Source of the DNA: Alistipes sp.
Lineage (GTDB): Bacteria; Bacteroidota; Bacteroidia; Bacteroidales; Rikenellaceae
Assembly (NCBI GenBank): GCA_022511345.1
Contig: JAFLRR010000007.1
Coordinates: forward strand, 62,001 to 126,000
Reading direction: 5' to 3'
Length of the DNA stretch: 64,000 nt
Both the position numbers and the translations under genes were made by a program. This document shows, piece after piece, positions 36,452-46,143 of this stretch (its first letter is position 1; each line of letters starts with the position of its first letter). The notes beneath the pieces were generated by a model. It had not been told where the DNA came from and ran no database searches. It was given only the letters and a program-made list of their open reading frames with translations.

Positions 36452-36459
36452 TATATTTG
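36452..36459 (+). promoter_or_regulatory. -7 box for the gene at 36484
   Basis: TATATTTG is an exact TAnnTTTG box 24 bases before the ATG. The nearest TTG upstream is too close (15 bases) to be a normal -33 element. Confidence 0.55.
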
Positions 36460-36483
36460 CACAGAACATATAAAAAACATGCC

Positions 36484-37461
36484 ATGAAAAGACTCTTAAC
36501 TCTTCTGCTCATGCTCTCCGCCGCGACTTGCGTCAAGGCTCAGGATACGATTTACAAGACCGACTCGCAGAGCATACAGGCAAAGATTCTCGAGATATCG
36601 CCCTCGGAGGTGCGCTACAAACGCTTCTCCAACCAGCAGGGCCCGACCTATGTGCTGCCCGTGGGACAGATTGCATACATAGTCTACCAGAACGGCGAGC
36701 GCGACGACTTCAATGCGGTGCAGACGCAGAACGCAGCACCCGATAAGGCCGAAGCCGCACCCGAAACCAAGCCTGCGGAGCCCGCAACGCCCCAGAACCC
36801 CAAACCGGCCGACGAGACGCGCGAGCCCGAGCGCATGGGATGGATGGTGCAGCAGCCACAACAGCAGCAGCCGCAACCGCAGCAGCAGTACAGTCCCTAC
36901 CGCCGCATGCCAGAGCCGGGAATGATATACGACCAGGACGGCGTGCGCGGCATAATCATCGACGTCGACGAGGACGGCGAGCACGGACTGCTGCTCTCGC
37001 TCGAGCAGAGCAGCGAGCCCTCCTATCGCGCCTGGACCCTCATCCGCGACCCCTACCCCGACACCGGCGCCACGGACAAGTCAGACGGAATGAAGAACAT
37101 GGAGGCCGTAGCCGCCTACATCGCAGCCAACGGCCTGTCGTGGGACGACTTCCCGGCATTCAAGTGGTGTCGCGACCTGGGCGAGGGCTGGTATCTGCCC
37201 TCCGTCGACGAGATGCTCAAGGTTAGCCTCTGCTACAACGGCGGCCAGCGCATAAAGTTCGACCGCAAGGCACGCCAGACGCTCAACGAGCGAATCAAGC
37301 AGAGCGGCGGCGACAAGCTCGACCGCATGGTCGACTATTTCACCTCGACGGCCTCGGGCGACGGCATGGCTACCACCACGTCGATGAACTTCGAGCCTCC
37401 CTATGTCGACGCCCGCCCCATGCACGAGCGTTATCTGGTCCGCGCCGTAAGACGCTTCTGA
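36484..37461 (+). CDS. secreted protein with Gln/Pro-rich linker and DUF1566-like end
   Basis: A 325-residue exported protein; the start MKRLLTLLLML gives a signal peptide cut after VKAQ. An N-terminal beta domain (about 20-75; YKTDSQSIQAKILEISPSEV, GPTYVLPVGQIAYIVY) is of a type common at the start of Bacteroidetes envelope proteins. A Pro/Glu/Gln linker (about 85-145) with a run of Gln and Pro follows. A C-terminal domain has WCRDLGEGWYLPSVDEMLK and ends in RAVRRF, resembling the DUF1566/fibrobacter-type surface domain. Function is not known. It ends in a bidirectional terminator facing ferritin. Confidence 0.75.
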   Translation: MKRLLTLLLMLSAATCVKAQDTIYKTDSQSIQAKILEISPSEVRYKRFSNQQGPTYVLPVGQIAYIVYQNGERDDFNAVQTQNAAPDKAEAAPETKPAEPATPQNPKPADETREPERMGWMVQQPQQQQPQPQQQYSPYRRMPEPGMIYDQDGVRGIIIDVDEDGEHGLLLSLEQSSEPSYRAWTLIRDPYPDTGATDKSDGMKNMEAVAAYIAANGLSWDDFPAFKWCRDLGEGWYLPSVDEMLKVSLCYNGGQRIKFDRKARQTLNERIKQSGGDKLDRMVDYFTSTASGDGMATTTSMNFEPPYVDARPMHERYLVRAVRRF

Positions 37462-37474
37462 GCGGCACGCAATA

Positions 37475-37520
37475 AAACGAAACATCCGTAAATCGCACGA
37501 TTTACGGATGTTTTCGTTTT
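37475..37520. terminator. bidirectional terminator
   Basis: AACATCCGTAAATCG and CGATTTACGGATGTT pair around a tiny loop at 37496, flanked by A-rich sequence on the left and TTTTCGTTTT on the right. It can serve the convergent genes on both sides. Confidence 0.85.
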
Positions 37521-37537
37521 CCGAAGCGCTGCCGCCG

Positions 37538-38059
37538 CTACTCCTTGCCTGCCAGGGGCGCCGGAACGGTATAGGTGCGGGCAGCCAGCTCCTTGTCGAC
37601 CATGTACAGACCCAGCTTGCTGTCGTCGACCTTCTCCAGCTCGGCTATCAGATCCTGGGCATTCTCCTCCTCTTCGATCTGCTCGTCGACGAACCATGCC
37701 AGCATGTTCGACGAGGCGAAGTCGTGCTCGTCGGCAGCTATATGGCACAGGTTGTGAATCATGGCCGTGACCTTCTTCTCGTGCTCGAGCGTGGCGCGGA
37801 ACATCTCCAGCGGCGAAGCCCACTCGGTCTGAACCTCGGCGATGGGCGCCAGATTGATGCGCGCACCGCGGGAGAGGAGGTAGTTCATGAATATCTGGGC
37901 ATGCGCCTGCTCCTCCTTGAACTGCACGGCGAACCAGTTCGCCACACCCTTGTATCCCTTGTCGGCTGCGTCTACGGACATCGACAGATAGAGATAAGCC
38001 GACCAGAACTCGGCATTCACCTGCTCATTGAGAGCCTTTTGCATTTCTTTGCTTAACAT
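37538..38059 (-). CDS. ftnA: ferritin
   Basis: A 173-residue non-haem ferritin that oxidises Fe(II) and stores iron in a 24-subunit shell in the cytoplasm. The start MLSKEMQKALNEQVNAEFWSAY is typical; the 27-codon upstream extension includes the promoter. Ferroxidase ligands are visible in NAEFWSAYLYL (Glu near 17), KEEQAHAQIF (Glu and His near 50-53) and the Glu of the third helix (EKKVTAMIHNL). The end TYTVPAPLAGKE is ordinary. It is monocistronic. Confidence 0.95.
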   Translation of the reverse strand: MLSKEMQKALNEQVNAEFWSAYLYLSMSVDAADKGYKGVANWFAVQFKEEQAHAQIFMNYLLSRGARINLAPIAEVQTEWASPLEMFRATLEHEKKVTAMIHNLCHIAADEHDFASSNMLAWFVDEQIEEEENAQDLIAELEKVDDSKLGLYMVDKELAARTYTVPAPLAGKE

Positions 38060-38098
38060 AGCGTATAGTTTTTTAGTTCGACATTCGTTATCTGTCGG

Positions 38099-38106
38099 CA
38101 AATATA
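38099..38106 (-). promoter_or_regulatory. -7 box for ferritin
   Basis: On the minus strand TATATTTG, an exact TAnnTTTG box 39 bases before the ATG. No iron-responsive operator was recognised. Confidence 0.55.
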
Positions 38107-38256
38107 TAAAATTTCGCACACTTGCAGAATCCGATCCCATAAATTAAACAGCCATGTCCATTACATTTTTAATGCTCCGCTTCACCGGCCGGCTCCAGCC
38201 CGGCCTGCGGCAGCCAAGCTTCGAAACCCGGAATCGCGACGCTGCTGTTCAGCACA

Positions 38257-38279
38257 ATTTTTTTCGTATCGAAAAAAAT
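38257..38279. promoter_or_regulatory. perfect palindrome upstream of the GH95 gene
   Basis: ATTTTTTTCG and CGAAAAAAAT form a perfect 10-bp dyad around TAT, ending 3 bases before a near-consensus -7 box TAACTTTA (38283-38290). It could be an operator overlapping the promoter, or a terminator-like hairpin. The 38060-38323 interval holds nothing else recognised. Confidence 0.55.
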
Positions 38280-38323
38280 AGGTAACTTTATGCCTTGCGC
38301 GGAATATACTCCCGCTACGTATC

Positions 38324-40777
38324 ATGAAACGATTTGCAATACTGCTCGCAGCCGCACTCGCGGCCTGCACATCCGACCGGGGCCCGCAACCCCTGGAGCT
38401 CTTCTACGACGCTCCCGCAACACTCTGGACCCAGGCGCTGCCCGTAGGAAACGGACGCCTCGGAGCCATGGTCTACGGAGGCGTACGACACGAGGAGCTG
38501 CAACTCAACGAGGAGACCGTATGGGGCGGCTCGCCCTACAACAACTGCAACCCCGCAGCCCGCGAGGCTCTGCCCGAAATCAGGCGCCTGATTTTCGAGG
38601 GCCGCAATGCCGAGGCGCAGGCCCTCTGCCAGCGATGCATAATCTCGCAGGGCGCCCACGGCATGCCCTACCGCACCGTAGGCTCGCTGCACCTGGATTT
38701 CGACCTCGACAGCCTCTGCACCGACTACCGCCGCTCGCTCGACATAGGCCGCGCCGAGGCCCTCACCGAGTTCACCTCGGCGGGCATAACCTACCGCCGC
38801 GAGGTCATATCGTCGCTTGCCGACAACCTCATACTCGTCCGCCTGACGGCCTCCGAACCCGGAGCGCTCACATTCCGTGCCAGCTACACGACACCGTTCA
38901 CCGAGGCCACAGCGACCTCGGCAGGCGACAACGCCACGCTGCTGCTCTGCGGCCAGGCCGGCGGACACGAGGGCATCGAAGGAAGCATCCGATTCGTGGC
39001 GGCCACGCGCATACTCAACCAGGGCGGAAGGCTCTCGGCTTCGGACTCGGAGCTGACAGTCACGGGCGCCGACAGTGCAACCATATGCATATCCGCCGGC
39101 ACCAACTTCATCGATTACCGCAATGTCTCGGGCGACGCCATGGCTGCGGCACTCGCGCCGCTCGACAGCTTCGCAGGCGACTACCGCGCAGCACGCGAGC
39201 GCCACACCGCCCTCTACCGCCGGCAGTTCGACCGCGTGCGGCTCGACCTGGGAACCTCGCCGCAGGCGCTCAAGGCGACCGATGTGCGCCTTACGGAGTT
39301 CACGGGCGACAACGACCCCCAGCTGGCTGCGCTCTACTTCCAGTTCGGCCGCTATCTGGCCATCAGCAGCTCGCAGCCCGAAGGTCAGGCCGCCAATCTG
39401 CAGGGCATATGGAACTACCGCCTCAACGCCCCCTGGGACGGCAAGTACACGACCAACATCAACGTCGAAATGAACTACTGGCCGGCCGAAACCACGGCAC
39501 TGGAGGAGTCCAACGAGGCTTTTCTAAAACTCATACGCGAGTGCGCCGAGGCTGGCCGCGAAACGGCCGCGATGTACGGCTGCCGCGGCTGGGCTTTGCA
39601 CCACAACACCGACATATGGCGCTCGACGGGTGCCGTAGACGGCGCCAACTACGGCGTATGGCCTGTGTGCGGCGCGTGGTTCTGCCGCCACCTGTGGGAG
39701 AAGTATCTCTTCTCGGGCGATGAGCACTATCTGCGCAGCATATATCCCATAATGCGCGGCGCGGCGGAGTTCTTCCTCGACTTTCTGGTGACCGACCCGC
39801 GCAGCGGCTATCTCGTCGTGGCTCCCTCGATGTCGCCCGAGAACAAGCCTCTGGTCGACGGCCGGCGCGACTATGCCGTCGATGCCGGAGTGACGATGGA
39901 CAACCTGCTGGTCGACGACCTGCTGCGCAACACCGCAGCCGCGGCTGCAATAACCGGCGGCGACGACATGTTCGCCGACTCGCTGCTCGCAGCCGCCGAG
40001 CGTCTGTCGCCCATGCGCATAGGACGCTACGGACAGCTGCAGGAGTGGGCCGCCGACGTCGACGACCCCGACGACCGTCACCGCCACATATCGCACCTGT
40101 GGGGTCTATACCCCGGCGCCCACATAACGCCCGCATCGCCCGAGCTGATGCAGGCCGCACGCACAGCGCTCGACCACCGCGGCGACCACTCCACGGGCTG
40201 GTCCATGGGCTGGAAGGTGTGCGCACGCGCACGTCTGCTGGACGGCAACCGCGCAGCACGCCTCATAGCCGAACAGCTCACGCCCGCAACCGAGGAGACG
40301 GGACAGAACGGCGGCACATACCCCAACCTGTTCGACGCACACCCTCCATTCCAAATCGACGGCAACTTCGGCTGCACGGCCGGAATAGCCGAGATGCTCA
40401 TACAGAGCCATGCCGGCGCCGTGCATCTGCTGCCCGCACTGCCCGACATATGGCCCGCGGGCAGCGTCGCCGGATTGCGCTGCCGCGGAGGCTTCGTAGT
40501 CGAGCAGATGTCGTGGCGCGACGGCCGCCTCGCCGAGGCGACCATACGCTCGACGGTTGGAGGCACGCTCCGTCTGCGCTCGCAGTCGCCACTCAAGGGC
40601 CGCGGCCTGAACAAGGCGCCCGAAGCCCCCTGCACAAATCCGCTCACGGCGCCTCAGCATCTGCGGCAGCCGCTCATATCGCCGCTGTTCGTGCCGCAGC
40701 ATACTGCCGAAAGCGAATTTTTCGAGTACGAAATCGAGACCTCGGCCGGCAGCAGCTACCGCATCGAGGCGATATAG
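38324..40777 (+). CDS. GH95 alpha-L-fucosidase lipoprotein
   Basis: An 817-residue lipoprotein (lipobox LAAC, Cys15) of glycoside hydrolase family 95, inverting enzymes that remove alpha-1,2-linked fucose or galactose from host and plant glycans. The N-terminal beta-sandwich begins [21 protein letters not shown] and [16 protein letters not shown]. The alpha/alpha6 barrel carries [35 protein letters not shown] and [17 protein letters not shown], which hold the catalytic Asn, Glu and Asp of the family. Length is normal. Its partner may be one of the two GH2 beta-galactosidases in the window, since fucose caps must be removed before galactose. Confidence 0.93.
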   Translation: MKRFAILLAAALAACTSDRGPQPLELFYDAPATLWTQALPVGNGRLGAMVYGGVRHEELQLNEETVWGGSPYNNCNPAAREALPEIRRLIFEGRNAEAQALCQRCIISQGAHGMPYRTVGSLHLDFDLDSLCTDYRRSLDIGRAEALTEFTSAGITYRREVISSLADNLILVRLTASEPGALTFRASYTTPFTEATATSAGDNATLLLCGQAGGHEGIEGSIRFVAATRILNQGGRLSASDSELTVTGADSATICISAGTNFIDYRNVSGDAMAAALAPLDSFAGDYRAARERHTALYRRQFDRVRLDLGTSPQALKATDVRLTEFTGDNDPQLAALYFQFGRYLAISSSQPEGQAANLQGIWNYRLNAPWDGKYTTNINVEMNYWPAETTALEESNEAFLKLIRECAEAGRETAAMYGCRGWALHHNTDIWRSTGAVDGANYGVWPVCGAWFCRHLWEKYLFSGDEHYLRSIYPIMRGAAEFFLDFLVTDPRSGYLVVAPSMSPENKPLVDGRRDYAVDAGVTMDNLLVDDLLRNTAAAAAITGGDDMFADSLLAAAERLSPMRIGRYGQLQEWAADVDDPDDRHRHISHLWGLYPGAHITPASPELMQAARTALDHRGDHSTGWSMGWKVCARARLLDGNRAARLIAEQLTPATEETGQNGGTYPNLFDAHPPFQIDGNFGCTAGIAEMLIQSHAGAVHLLPALPDIWPAGSVAGLRCRGGFVVEQMSWRDGRLAEATIRSTVGGTLRLRSQSPLKGRGLNKAPEAPCTNPLTAPQHLRQPLISPLFVPQHTAESEFFEYEIETSAGSSYRIEAI

Positions 40778-40795
40778 TCCGGCTTTATCGACAAA

Positions 40796-40828
40796 AAAAG
40801 TGCGGTCCCTTCTTGGGACCGCACTTTT
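40796..40828. terminator. bidirectional terminator between GH95 and glnS
   Basis: AAAAGTGCGGTCCC (40796-40809) and GGGACCGCACTTTT (40815-40828) form a perfect 14-bp stem with a 5-base loop and poly-A/poly-T ends on both sides. Confidence 0.92.
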
Positions 40829-40906
40829 CAATTGCAGCTCGCGGGCGGGGATTGGTCTCTCTGCCCCGCCCTATATCTTGGCTTGCGGCGCTAACCGCGC
40901 ACACAA

Positions 40907-42589
40907 TCACTTATTTATCTTGGCCCACGAATCCTTGAGCGTCACCGTGCGGTTGAAGACAGGATGTTCGTCGGTGGTGTCGGTGTCGGGGCAGAAGTAA
41001 CCCACGCGCTCGAACTGGAACGGCGTGCCCGCCGCAGCTCCGCGCAACGACGGCTCGATCCAGCCTCTGGTGACCACCATCGACTCGGGATTCAGGTTGT
41101 CCTCCCACGTCTTGCCCTCCTCGACGTCGTTGGGGTCCTCGGTCACGAACAGCGGGTTGAACAGGCGCACCTCGGCCTCGACGGCGTGAGCTGCCGACAC
41201 CCAGTGGATTACGCCCTTCACGCGGCGGCCATCGCTCGACGAGCCGTTGCCCGACTCGGGGTCGTAGGTGCATCGCAACTCGACGATGTTGCCCTCGGCA
41301 TCCTTTATGACCTCCTCGCACTTGATAAGGTAGGCGTAGCGCAGGCGCACCTCGCCGCCCGGCTGCAGGCGGAAGTACTTCTTGGGAGGATTCTCCATGA
41401 AGTCGTCGCGCTCGATGTAGAGCTCGCGCGAGAAGGGCACCTGGCGCGTACCGGCCGACTCGTCCTCGGGGTTGTTGATGCAGGTGAAGTGCTCGACCTT
41501 GCCCTCGGGATAGTTCGTTATGACCACCTTAACGGGGTTCAGCACGGCCATGCGGCGCTCGGCAACACGGTTCAGATCCTCGCGCACGCAGTACTCCAGC
41601 TTACCGAGGTCGATGACGTTGTCGCGCTTGGCGACGCCCACCATCTCGGCGAAGGCGCGCACCGAAGCGGGCGTGTAGCCCTTGCGGCGTAGTGCGCAGA
41701 TGGTCGGCATGCGCGGATCGTCCCAGCCCATGACCACGCCGTCCTGCACCAATTTGAGCAGGCGGCGCTTTGACATCATGGTGTGCGTGAGGTTCAGGCG
41801 CGCGAACTCATACTGATGCGAGGGGAATATCTCCAGCGCCTCGATGAACCAGTCGTACAGCGGGCGGTGGACGTCGAACTCGAGCGTGCAGATGGAGTGC
41901 GTGATGCGCTCTATCGAATCGCTCTGGCCGTGCGCATAGTCGTACATCGGGTAGATGCACCACTTGTCGCCCGTGCGGTGATGCTCGGCGTGGATGATGC
42001 GGTACATGATGGGGTCGCGGAAGAGCATGTTGGGGTGGGCCATGTCGATTTTGGCGCGCAGCACCTTCTCTCCGTCAGCAAATTCGCCCTTGCGCATGCG
42101 CTCGAACAGGTCGAGGTTCTCCTCGACCGAGCGGTTGCGCCACGGCGACTCCTTGCCCGGCTCCGAGACCGTGCCGCGGCCCTCGCGAATCTGCTCCTGC
42201 GTCTGGTCGTCGACATAGGCCAGGCCCTTCTTGATGAGCACCACGGCCCACTCGTAGAGCTGGTCGAAGTAGTCCGAAGCGTAGCGCTCCTCAGCCCACT
42301 CGAATCCTAACCAGCGGATGTCGCGCTTGATGGAGTCGACATACTCCGTATCCTCCTTAACGGGGTTGGTGTCGTCGAAACGCAGGTTGCACAGACCTCC
42401 GTACTTTTTGGCCAGTCCGAAATTGATGCAGATGCTCTTGGCGTGGCCTATGTGCAGATAGCCGTTGGGTTCGGGCGGGAAACGCGTCTGAACACGTGTC
42501 TGGCCGCGAGCCACAGACTCCTTGATTATCTCGTCCAGAAAGTTCGCAGCCTTCTCCTTGGGTGCGATGTCGTTGGTTTCGATTGTCAT
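40907..42589 (-). CDS. glnS: glutaminyl-tRNA synthetase
   Basis: GlnRS charges tRNA-Gln directly. The 560-residue class I enzyme has HIGH at 46-49 ([16 protein letters not shown]) and LRFDDTNP. The KMSKS-equivalent MMSKRRL lies near residue 275, and a two-beta-barrel anticodon domain ends DSWAKINK. Length is close to the E. coli enzyme. It starts 30 bp after the outer-membrane protein gene at 42620 with no terminator between, so both may be cotranscribed. Confidence 0.97.
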   Translation of the reverse strand: MTIETNDIAPKEKAANFLDEIIKESVARGQTRVQTRFPPEPNGYLHIGHAKSICINFGLAKKYGGLCNLRFDDTNPVKEDTEYVDSIKRDIRWLGFEWAEERYASDYFDQLYEWAVVLIKKGLAYVDDQTQEQIREGRGTVSEPGKESPWRNRSVEENLDLFERMRKGEFADGEKVLRAKIDMAHPNMLFRDPIMYRIIHAEHHRTGDKWCIYPMYDYAHGQSDSIERITHSICTLEFDVHRPLYDWFIEALEIFPSHQYEFARLNLTHTMMSKRRLLKLVQDGVVMGWDDPRMPTICALRRKGYTPASVRAFAEMVGVAKRDNVIDLGKLEYCVREDLNRVAERRMAVLNPVKVVITNYPEGKVEHFTCINNPEDESAGTRQVPFSRELYIERDDFMENPPKKYFRLQPGGEVRLRYAYLIKCEEVIKDAEGNIVELRCTYDPESGNGSSSDGRRVKGVIHWVSAAHAVEAEVRLFNPLFVTEDPNDVEEGKTWEDNLNPESMVVTRGWIEPSLRGAAAGTPFQFERVGYFCPDTDTTDEHPVFNRTVTLKDSWAKINK

Positions 42590-42619
42590 TGTATTCTTCG
42601 GTTTGTGTATATTTCAAAA

Positions 42620-43669
42620 TCAGTTTTTCCGGCCGCCTATTTTGAACAGGCGCTCGATGTCCACGCCGAGCCTTATGACCTGCGAGGTTCCCAGGCCCGT
42701 GCCGTCGTAGTGGAAGAGTATTCCGGCCTCGACCTCGAGCGTCTTGTTGAAGAAGCGGCCCTTGTATCCCAGTTCTGTGCGGTTGTACACCGTGCGGTCG
42801 GTCGAGTAGAAGCGTTCGCCGGCATAGAGCTCGCCGCCATAGACTCCGTAGCAGGGCATCAGCCCCTGGCCGGCATAGAGACGGTTCTCGAGCATTATTC
42901 CGTGCCACGACATCTTAAACCGCAGCTCGCCGCCCTTGGGCGTGGTCCACCCCTTGCCCAGCATGCGCAGGCGCTGCGGCGCAAGTATGGCCCCGGCCTC
43001 TATCTCGAAGTCGAAAAGTGCCGAGAATTTGGTGCCGATGTTGGGCACGAGCATCATGTTGTCGGCAACGTCGTCGTCGAAGTCGCTGTTGGCGAAGTGG
43101 AACAGCGAGAAGGCGTAGCCGAAATAGAAGCACCGCCCGAACGAGTATCTTCCGGCCGAGAGTATGCGGAACCGTTCGCGCGAGTGGCCCGACTTGATTC
43201 CGACCCAGTCGAGCGACAGTTCGACGAACGTGTCCTCGCGTCGTGAGGAGCGGTACTGACCCATAAGGCCGCTGATGCGGTTCTCGTAGAACTTCATCGA
43301 GTCGCTAACCATGGCCAGCGGATAGTCGCCGTCGAGCTCCCGGCGGTCGAAGATTCCGGCGGCAGCCTTGACATGCTCGTTTTTGAAGCGGTAGTACATC
43401 AGCGGCTTGGCCTCGGATAGGAACCGGTCGTTCTGGCCGAAGTTCTGAAGCAGGTCGACACCGAAAATCAGGCGGTTATGCCCGCTCCACTCAACACCCA
43501 CGCGGGGCGTGAGCCGGGCCGAGAAGAGCGTCTGCGAGCGGTCGTATGTATTTCCCGAGTACTCGCGGTTGTCGAAGCGGGTCTCGAAACCGGCACCCAC
43601 GACAAGCTCCTGCGCACCCGCACCGAGGGCCGCGAACACGGCTGCAAGCATCAGAAGATATCTTTTCAT
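42620..43669 (-). CDS. outer-membrane beta-barrel-like protein, unknown
   Basis: A 349-residue exported protein. The ATG at 43669 gives the signal peptide MKRYLLMLAAVFAALGAGA. The mature part alternates amphipathic strands rich in Tyr, Phe, Arg and Gly (VVGAGFETRFDNREY, RLIFGVDLLQNFGQNDRFL, RCFYFGYAFSLFHFANS), as in a medium-sized outer-membrane barrel. The N-terminus resembles the start of porin-like proteins. No named family is recognised. It lies directly upstream of glnS. Confidence 0.7.
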   Translation of the reverse strand: MKRYLLMLAAVFAALGAGAQELVVGAGFETRFDNREYSGNTYDRSQTLFSARLTPRVGVEWSGHNRLIFGVDLLQNFGQNDRFLSEAKPLMYYRFKNEHVKAAAGIFDRRELDGDYPLAMVSDSMKFYENRISGLMGQYRSSRREDTFVELSLDWVGIKSGHSRERFRILSAGRYSFGRCFYFGYAFSLFHFANSDFDDDVADNMMLVPNIGTKFSALFDFEIEAGAILAPQRLRMLGKGWTTPKGGELRFKMSWHGIMLENRLYAGQGLMPCYGVYGGELYAGERFYSTDRTVYNRTELGYKGRFFNKTLEVEAGILFHYDGTGLGTSQVIRLGVDIERLFKIGGRKN

Positions 43670-43747
43670 GCGATTGGTCGTTGTAATTGCTATGTCCGGG
43701 AGCGGCTGCAAAACTCCGCACACGCGGCACCGCACCTCCGGAAATGT

Positions 43748-43785
43748 GACGTACCGTCCCGAAAAAACTCTCGGGACGGTACGTC
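43748..43785. terminator. hairpin downstream of rpsT
   Basis: GACGTACCGTCCCGA and TCGGGACGGTACGTC form a perfect 15-bp stem with an 8-base A-rich loop, 22 bases after the rpsT stop. No T run follows the stem on the minus strand, so it may stabilise the mRNA end rather than terminate alone. Confidence 0.6.
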
Positions 43786-43807
43786 GTTACGTTGCGCGTT
43801 CTGAGAA

Positions 43808-44059
43808 TTACAGCGCGTTGACGTGGAGTTGGAGTGCTCCCTTGAGGTTGCCCGCCTTGTTCTTGTGGATGATGTTGTGCTTGGCCAACTTGTCCAGCAT
43901 AGCGGTTACCTTCGGAAGCAGTGCCTCTGCCGCACTCTTCTCGGTTGTGTTGCGCAGAGCCTTCACGGCGTTGCGCGCCGTCTTGTGATAGAGGCGGTTG
44001 TGTGCGCGCTTGGTCGCGGTCTGGCGAATTCTCTTCTTCGACGACTTGTGATTTGCCAT
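43808..44059 (-). CDS. rpsT: 30S ribosomal protein S20
   Basis: S20 is an 83-residue basic primary binder of 16S rRNA. The sequence [22 protein letters not shown] and the alpha-helical remainder ([21 protein letters not shown]) are diagnostic. It lies downstream of tRNA-Glu and probably shares its promoter. Confidence 0.98.
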   Translation of the reverse strand: MANHKSSKKRIRQTATKRAHNRLYHKTARNAVKALRNTTEKSAAEALLPKVTAMLDKLAKHNIIHKNKAGNLKGALQLHVNAL

Positions 44060-44103
44060 AGTTTGTTCTATTTCTATATTTTTCTATTCAATTCTTTCTT
44101 TCA

Positions 44104-44135
44104 CTCTCTTTTCTCTCTCTTCTCCCCCCCCTCCC
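44104..44135. repeat. polypyrimidine tract between tRNA-Glu and rpsT
   Basis: Thirty-two consecutive pyrimidines end in eight C, T and CCC. On the transcribed minus strand this is a purine stretch with G3 and G8 runs in the rpsT leader. It may form unusual structure or be slippage-prone. Confidence 0.8.
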
Positions 44136-44194
44136 GGTGCCGAGGCTCCGGGTTCGCTCCGGGACCGCCGCATGAGCAGCCGCCCTGCCGAGCG

Positions 44195-44266
44195 TAGCCC
44201 ATAGCAGAATCGAACTGCTCTTTCAAGAATGAAAATCTTGCGTCCTAACCGATAGACGAATGGGCC
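44195..44266 (-). tRNA. tRNA-Glu (TTC)
   Basis: A 72-base cloverleaf: acceptor GGCCCAT/ATGGGCT, anticodon stem CAAGA/TCTTG with loop TTTTCAT (anticodon TTC), and T arm GCAG-TTCGATT-CTGC, discriminator A. CCA is not encoded. It precedes rpsT on the same strand. Confidence 0.95.
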
Positions 44267-44309
44267 TTACCACTATCGCCGCACGCCGAAGCGGACAACT
44301 TTAGCGGTG

Positions 44310-44340
44310 CAAAGGTAACTAAAAAAGTGACTCCTGCAAA
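44310..44340 (-). promoter_or_regulatory. promoter for tRNA-Glu and rpsT
   Basis: On the minus strand TTTG (44340-44337), a 19-base spacer and TACCTTTG (44317-44310) match the full Bacteroidetes consensus, 43 bases before the tRNA. Confidence 0.85.
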
Positions 44341-44362
44341 AAAAACGGCCAAAAAAATCTAC

Positions 44363-45133
44363 TCACAACTCTTTTTTGAAACGCACCGAAAGAGTCTGCG
44401 CATCGAAGCTCACGGCACTGTCGCGGAACAGACAGTCTATCAGCTCCTCGCGTGCATCGGAACCGCTGCCGGCAGACAAAAGCCGCGGCGGGTCGATGAG
44501 CAGAATGCCGTCGCAGACGCGCAGGGCGATGTCGGGTTCGTGTGTGGAAAAAAGCACGCATTTTCCGCTCTCGTGCGCCAGGCTGCGCAGAAGCATGCAC
44601 AACTCGTAGCGGCCCGGAAGGTCGAGGAACGCCGTGGGCTCGTCGAGCAGTATGACCGGCGTGCTCTGGGCCAGGGCGCGGGCTATCATGACACGCTGCG
44701 CCTCGCCGTCCGAGAGGCTGTCCATGCCCTTGCGCGCAAAGGCCTCCATGCCCACCATCTCAAGCGAGCGGGCCACTATGCGCCTGTCGTGCTCCGTAAG
44801 GCGGCCCGTGCGGCCGGTATAGGGAGCGCGGCCCAGCGCCACGACATCCTCGGCGGGCAGTGCAGCCGTGCGGCAGCGCTCGGTGGTCACCACGCTCACG
44901 GCGCGGGCGCGGGTTGCGGCATCCATTCCCGCCACATCCTCTCCTGCGAGCAATATCCTGCCTCCGCGCAGCGCGGAGGTCTCAAGGCCGGCAACGGCGC
45001 GCAGCAGCGTGCTCTTACCCGTGCCGTTGCGGCCGACGAGGGCCACAATCCGCGAGTCGGCCACCGACGCCAAAGCGCCTGACACAAGCGTCCGCCGGCC
45101 ATATGCCAGGGTTATGTCGCAGAGCTCTATCAT
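44363..45133 (-). CDS. ABC importer ATPase, FecE/BtuD type
   Basis: A 256-residue ATP-binding subunit of an iron-siderophore/cobalamin-type importer. It has Walker A VGRNGTGKSTLLRAV, the stalk helix LGRAPYTGRTGRLTEHD typical of FecE/BtuD proteins, signature LSDGEAQRVMIARALAQ and Walker B VILLDEPTAFLD. The Gln of the signature follows Asp-Gly-Glu-Ala, a mild variant of LSGGE. The start MIEL overlaps the permease stop by 4 bases, so translation is coupled. The very long open frame around it is not the gene. Confidence 0.92.
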   Translation of the reverse strand: MIELCDITLAYGRRTLVSGALASVADSRIVALVGRNGTGKSTLLRAVAGLETSALRGGRILLAGEDVAGMDAATRARAVSVVTTERCRTAALPAEDVVALGRAPYTGRTGRLTEHDRRIVARSLEMVGMEAFARKGMDSLSDGEAQRVMIARALAQSTPVILLDEPTAFLDLPGRYELCMLLRSLAHESGKCVLFSTHEPDIALRVCDGILLIDPPRLLSAGSGSDAREELIDCLFRDSAVSFDAQTLSVRFKKEL

Positions 45134-46143
45134 TGTCCCAGTTTGTTGCGGTTGCGCATGACCACCCACACCACTACGGGGATTCCGGCCAGCGCGGTTA
45201 TGGTATTTATCGGCAGGGCCAGGCGCACCGACACTATGTTGCACAGCAGCAGAGCGGCAGCGCCCATCATGGCCGACGATGTCATGAGAACCCCGTGGCG
45301 CGAGGTCGAAAATATCATGCGCGCAAGATGCGGCACGGCCAGGCCTATGAATCCTATCGGCCCGCAGAAAGCGGTTACGGTGCCGGCCAGCAGCACCGTG
45401 GAGAGGAAGACCGTCCGGCGCGCCCGGAGGACCTCCAGGCCCATGGTCCGGGCATATGTCTCGCCCAGCAGCAGCATATCCAGCGGTTTGACCGAAAGCG
45501 CCGCAAGCGCGAGGCCGGCAAAAACCGCCGGGAAGAGTATACACAGCTGTCGCGCCGTAACGTCGCCGAGCGAGCCCATGGTCCATATGACGAACGATTT
45601 GAGTGCCGCCTCGCTGCTCATGTACTGCATGATTTCGACCAGCGCGCCGACGGCCGACGAGAGCATCATGCCCAGTATGAGTATGACCATGATATCCTTT
45701 ATCCTGCGGCTCGCAGCCGTAACTAACAGCAGCACAGCAGCCGAACCGGCCCACGCAGCGCCCGCGGTGCCTATTCCGCGGAGCATGTCGCCAGCTGCCG
45801 AGCCAGCCAGAGGCAGGCCCAGCAGCAGCAGAGCCGCTCCCAGGCTTGCGCCAGAGCTCACGCCCAGAACATAGGGTCCGGCCAGCGGGTTGCGGAACAG
45901 GGTCTGCATCTGCAGGCCCGCCACAGACAGCGCCGCGCCGGCAAGCACCGCAGTCAGAGCCCTCAGCAGGCGTATGCCGACAACAATCTCGCGGACTGCA
46001 GGCTCGCACTCTCCGCCGAAGAGCGCCGCAAGCACGCTGCGCACCGGAACCGATACCGAGCCCACAGCAAGATCGGCGGCAAACAGCGCCGCAAGCAGCA
46101 GCGCCAGCAGCGCGAAGCGTATGTCGTTACTGGATTTCATCAT
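45130..46143 (-). CDS. FecCD/BtuC-type ABC permease
   Basis: A 337-residue inner-membrane permease with about ten helices. Family marks are GRPLLLGASG-like segments here read as RLLRALTAVLAGAALSVAG, LQMQTLFRNPLAGPYVLGVSSG, GETYARTMGLEV (the ATPase-contact loop) and FCGPIGFIGLAVPHLAR. All fit the FecCD family. The start overlaps the binding-protein stop as ATGA. It forms one complex with the ATPase and the lipoprotein encoded on each side. Confidence 0.94.
   Translation of the reverse strand: MMKSSNDIRFALLALLLAALFAADLAVGSVSVPVRSVLAALFGGECEPAVREIVVGIRLLRALTAVLAGAALSVAGLQMQTLFRNPLAGPYVLGVSSGASLGAALLLLGLPLAGSAAGDMLRGIGTAGAAWAGSAAVLLLVTAASRRIKDIMVILILGMMLSSAVGALVEIMQYMSSEAALKSFVIWTMGSLGDVTARQLCILFPAVFAGLALAALSVKPLDMLLLGETYARTMGLEVLRARRTVFLSTVLLAGTVTAFCGPIGFIGLAVPHLARMIFSTSRHGVLMTSSAMMGAAALLLCNIVSVRLALPINTITALAGIPVVVWVVMRNRNKLGQ

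Noticed and set aside
44363..46009. 548-residue frame as one fused ABC protein
   Set aside because: Only its C-terminal 256 residues (from 45133) are an ABC ATPase. The front is the permease gene read out of frame.
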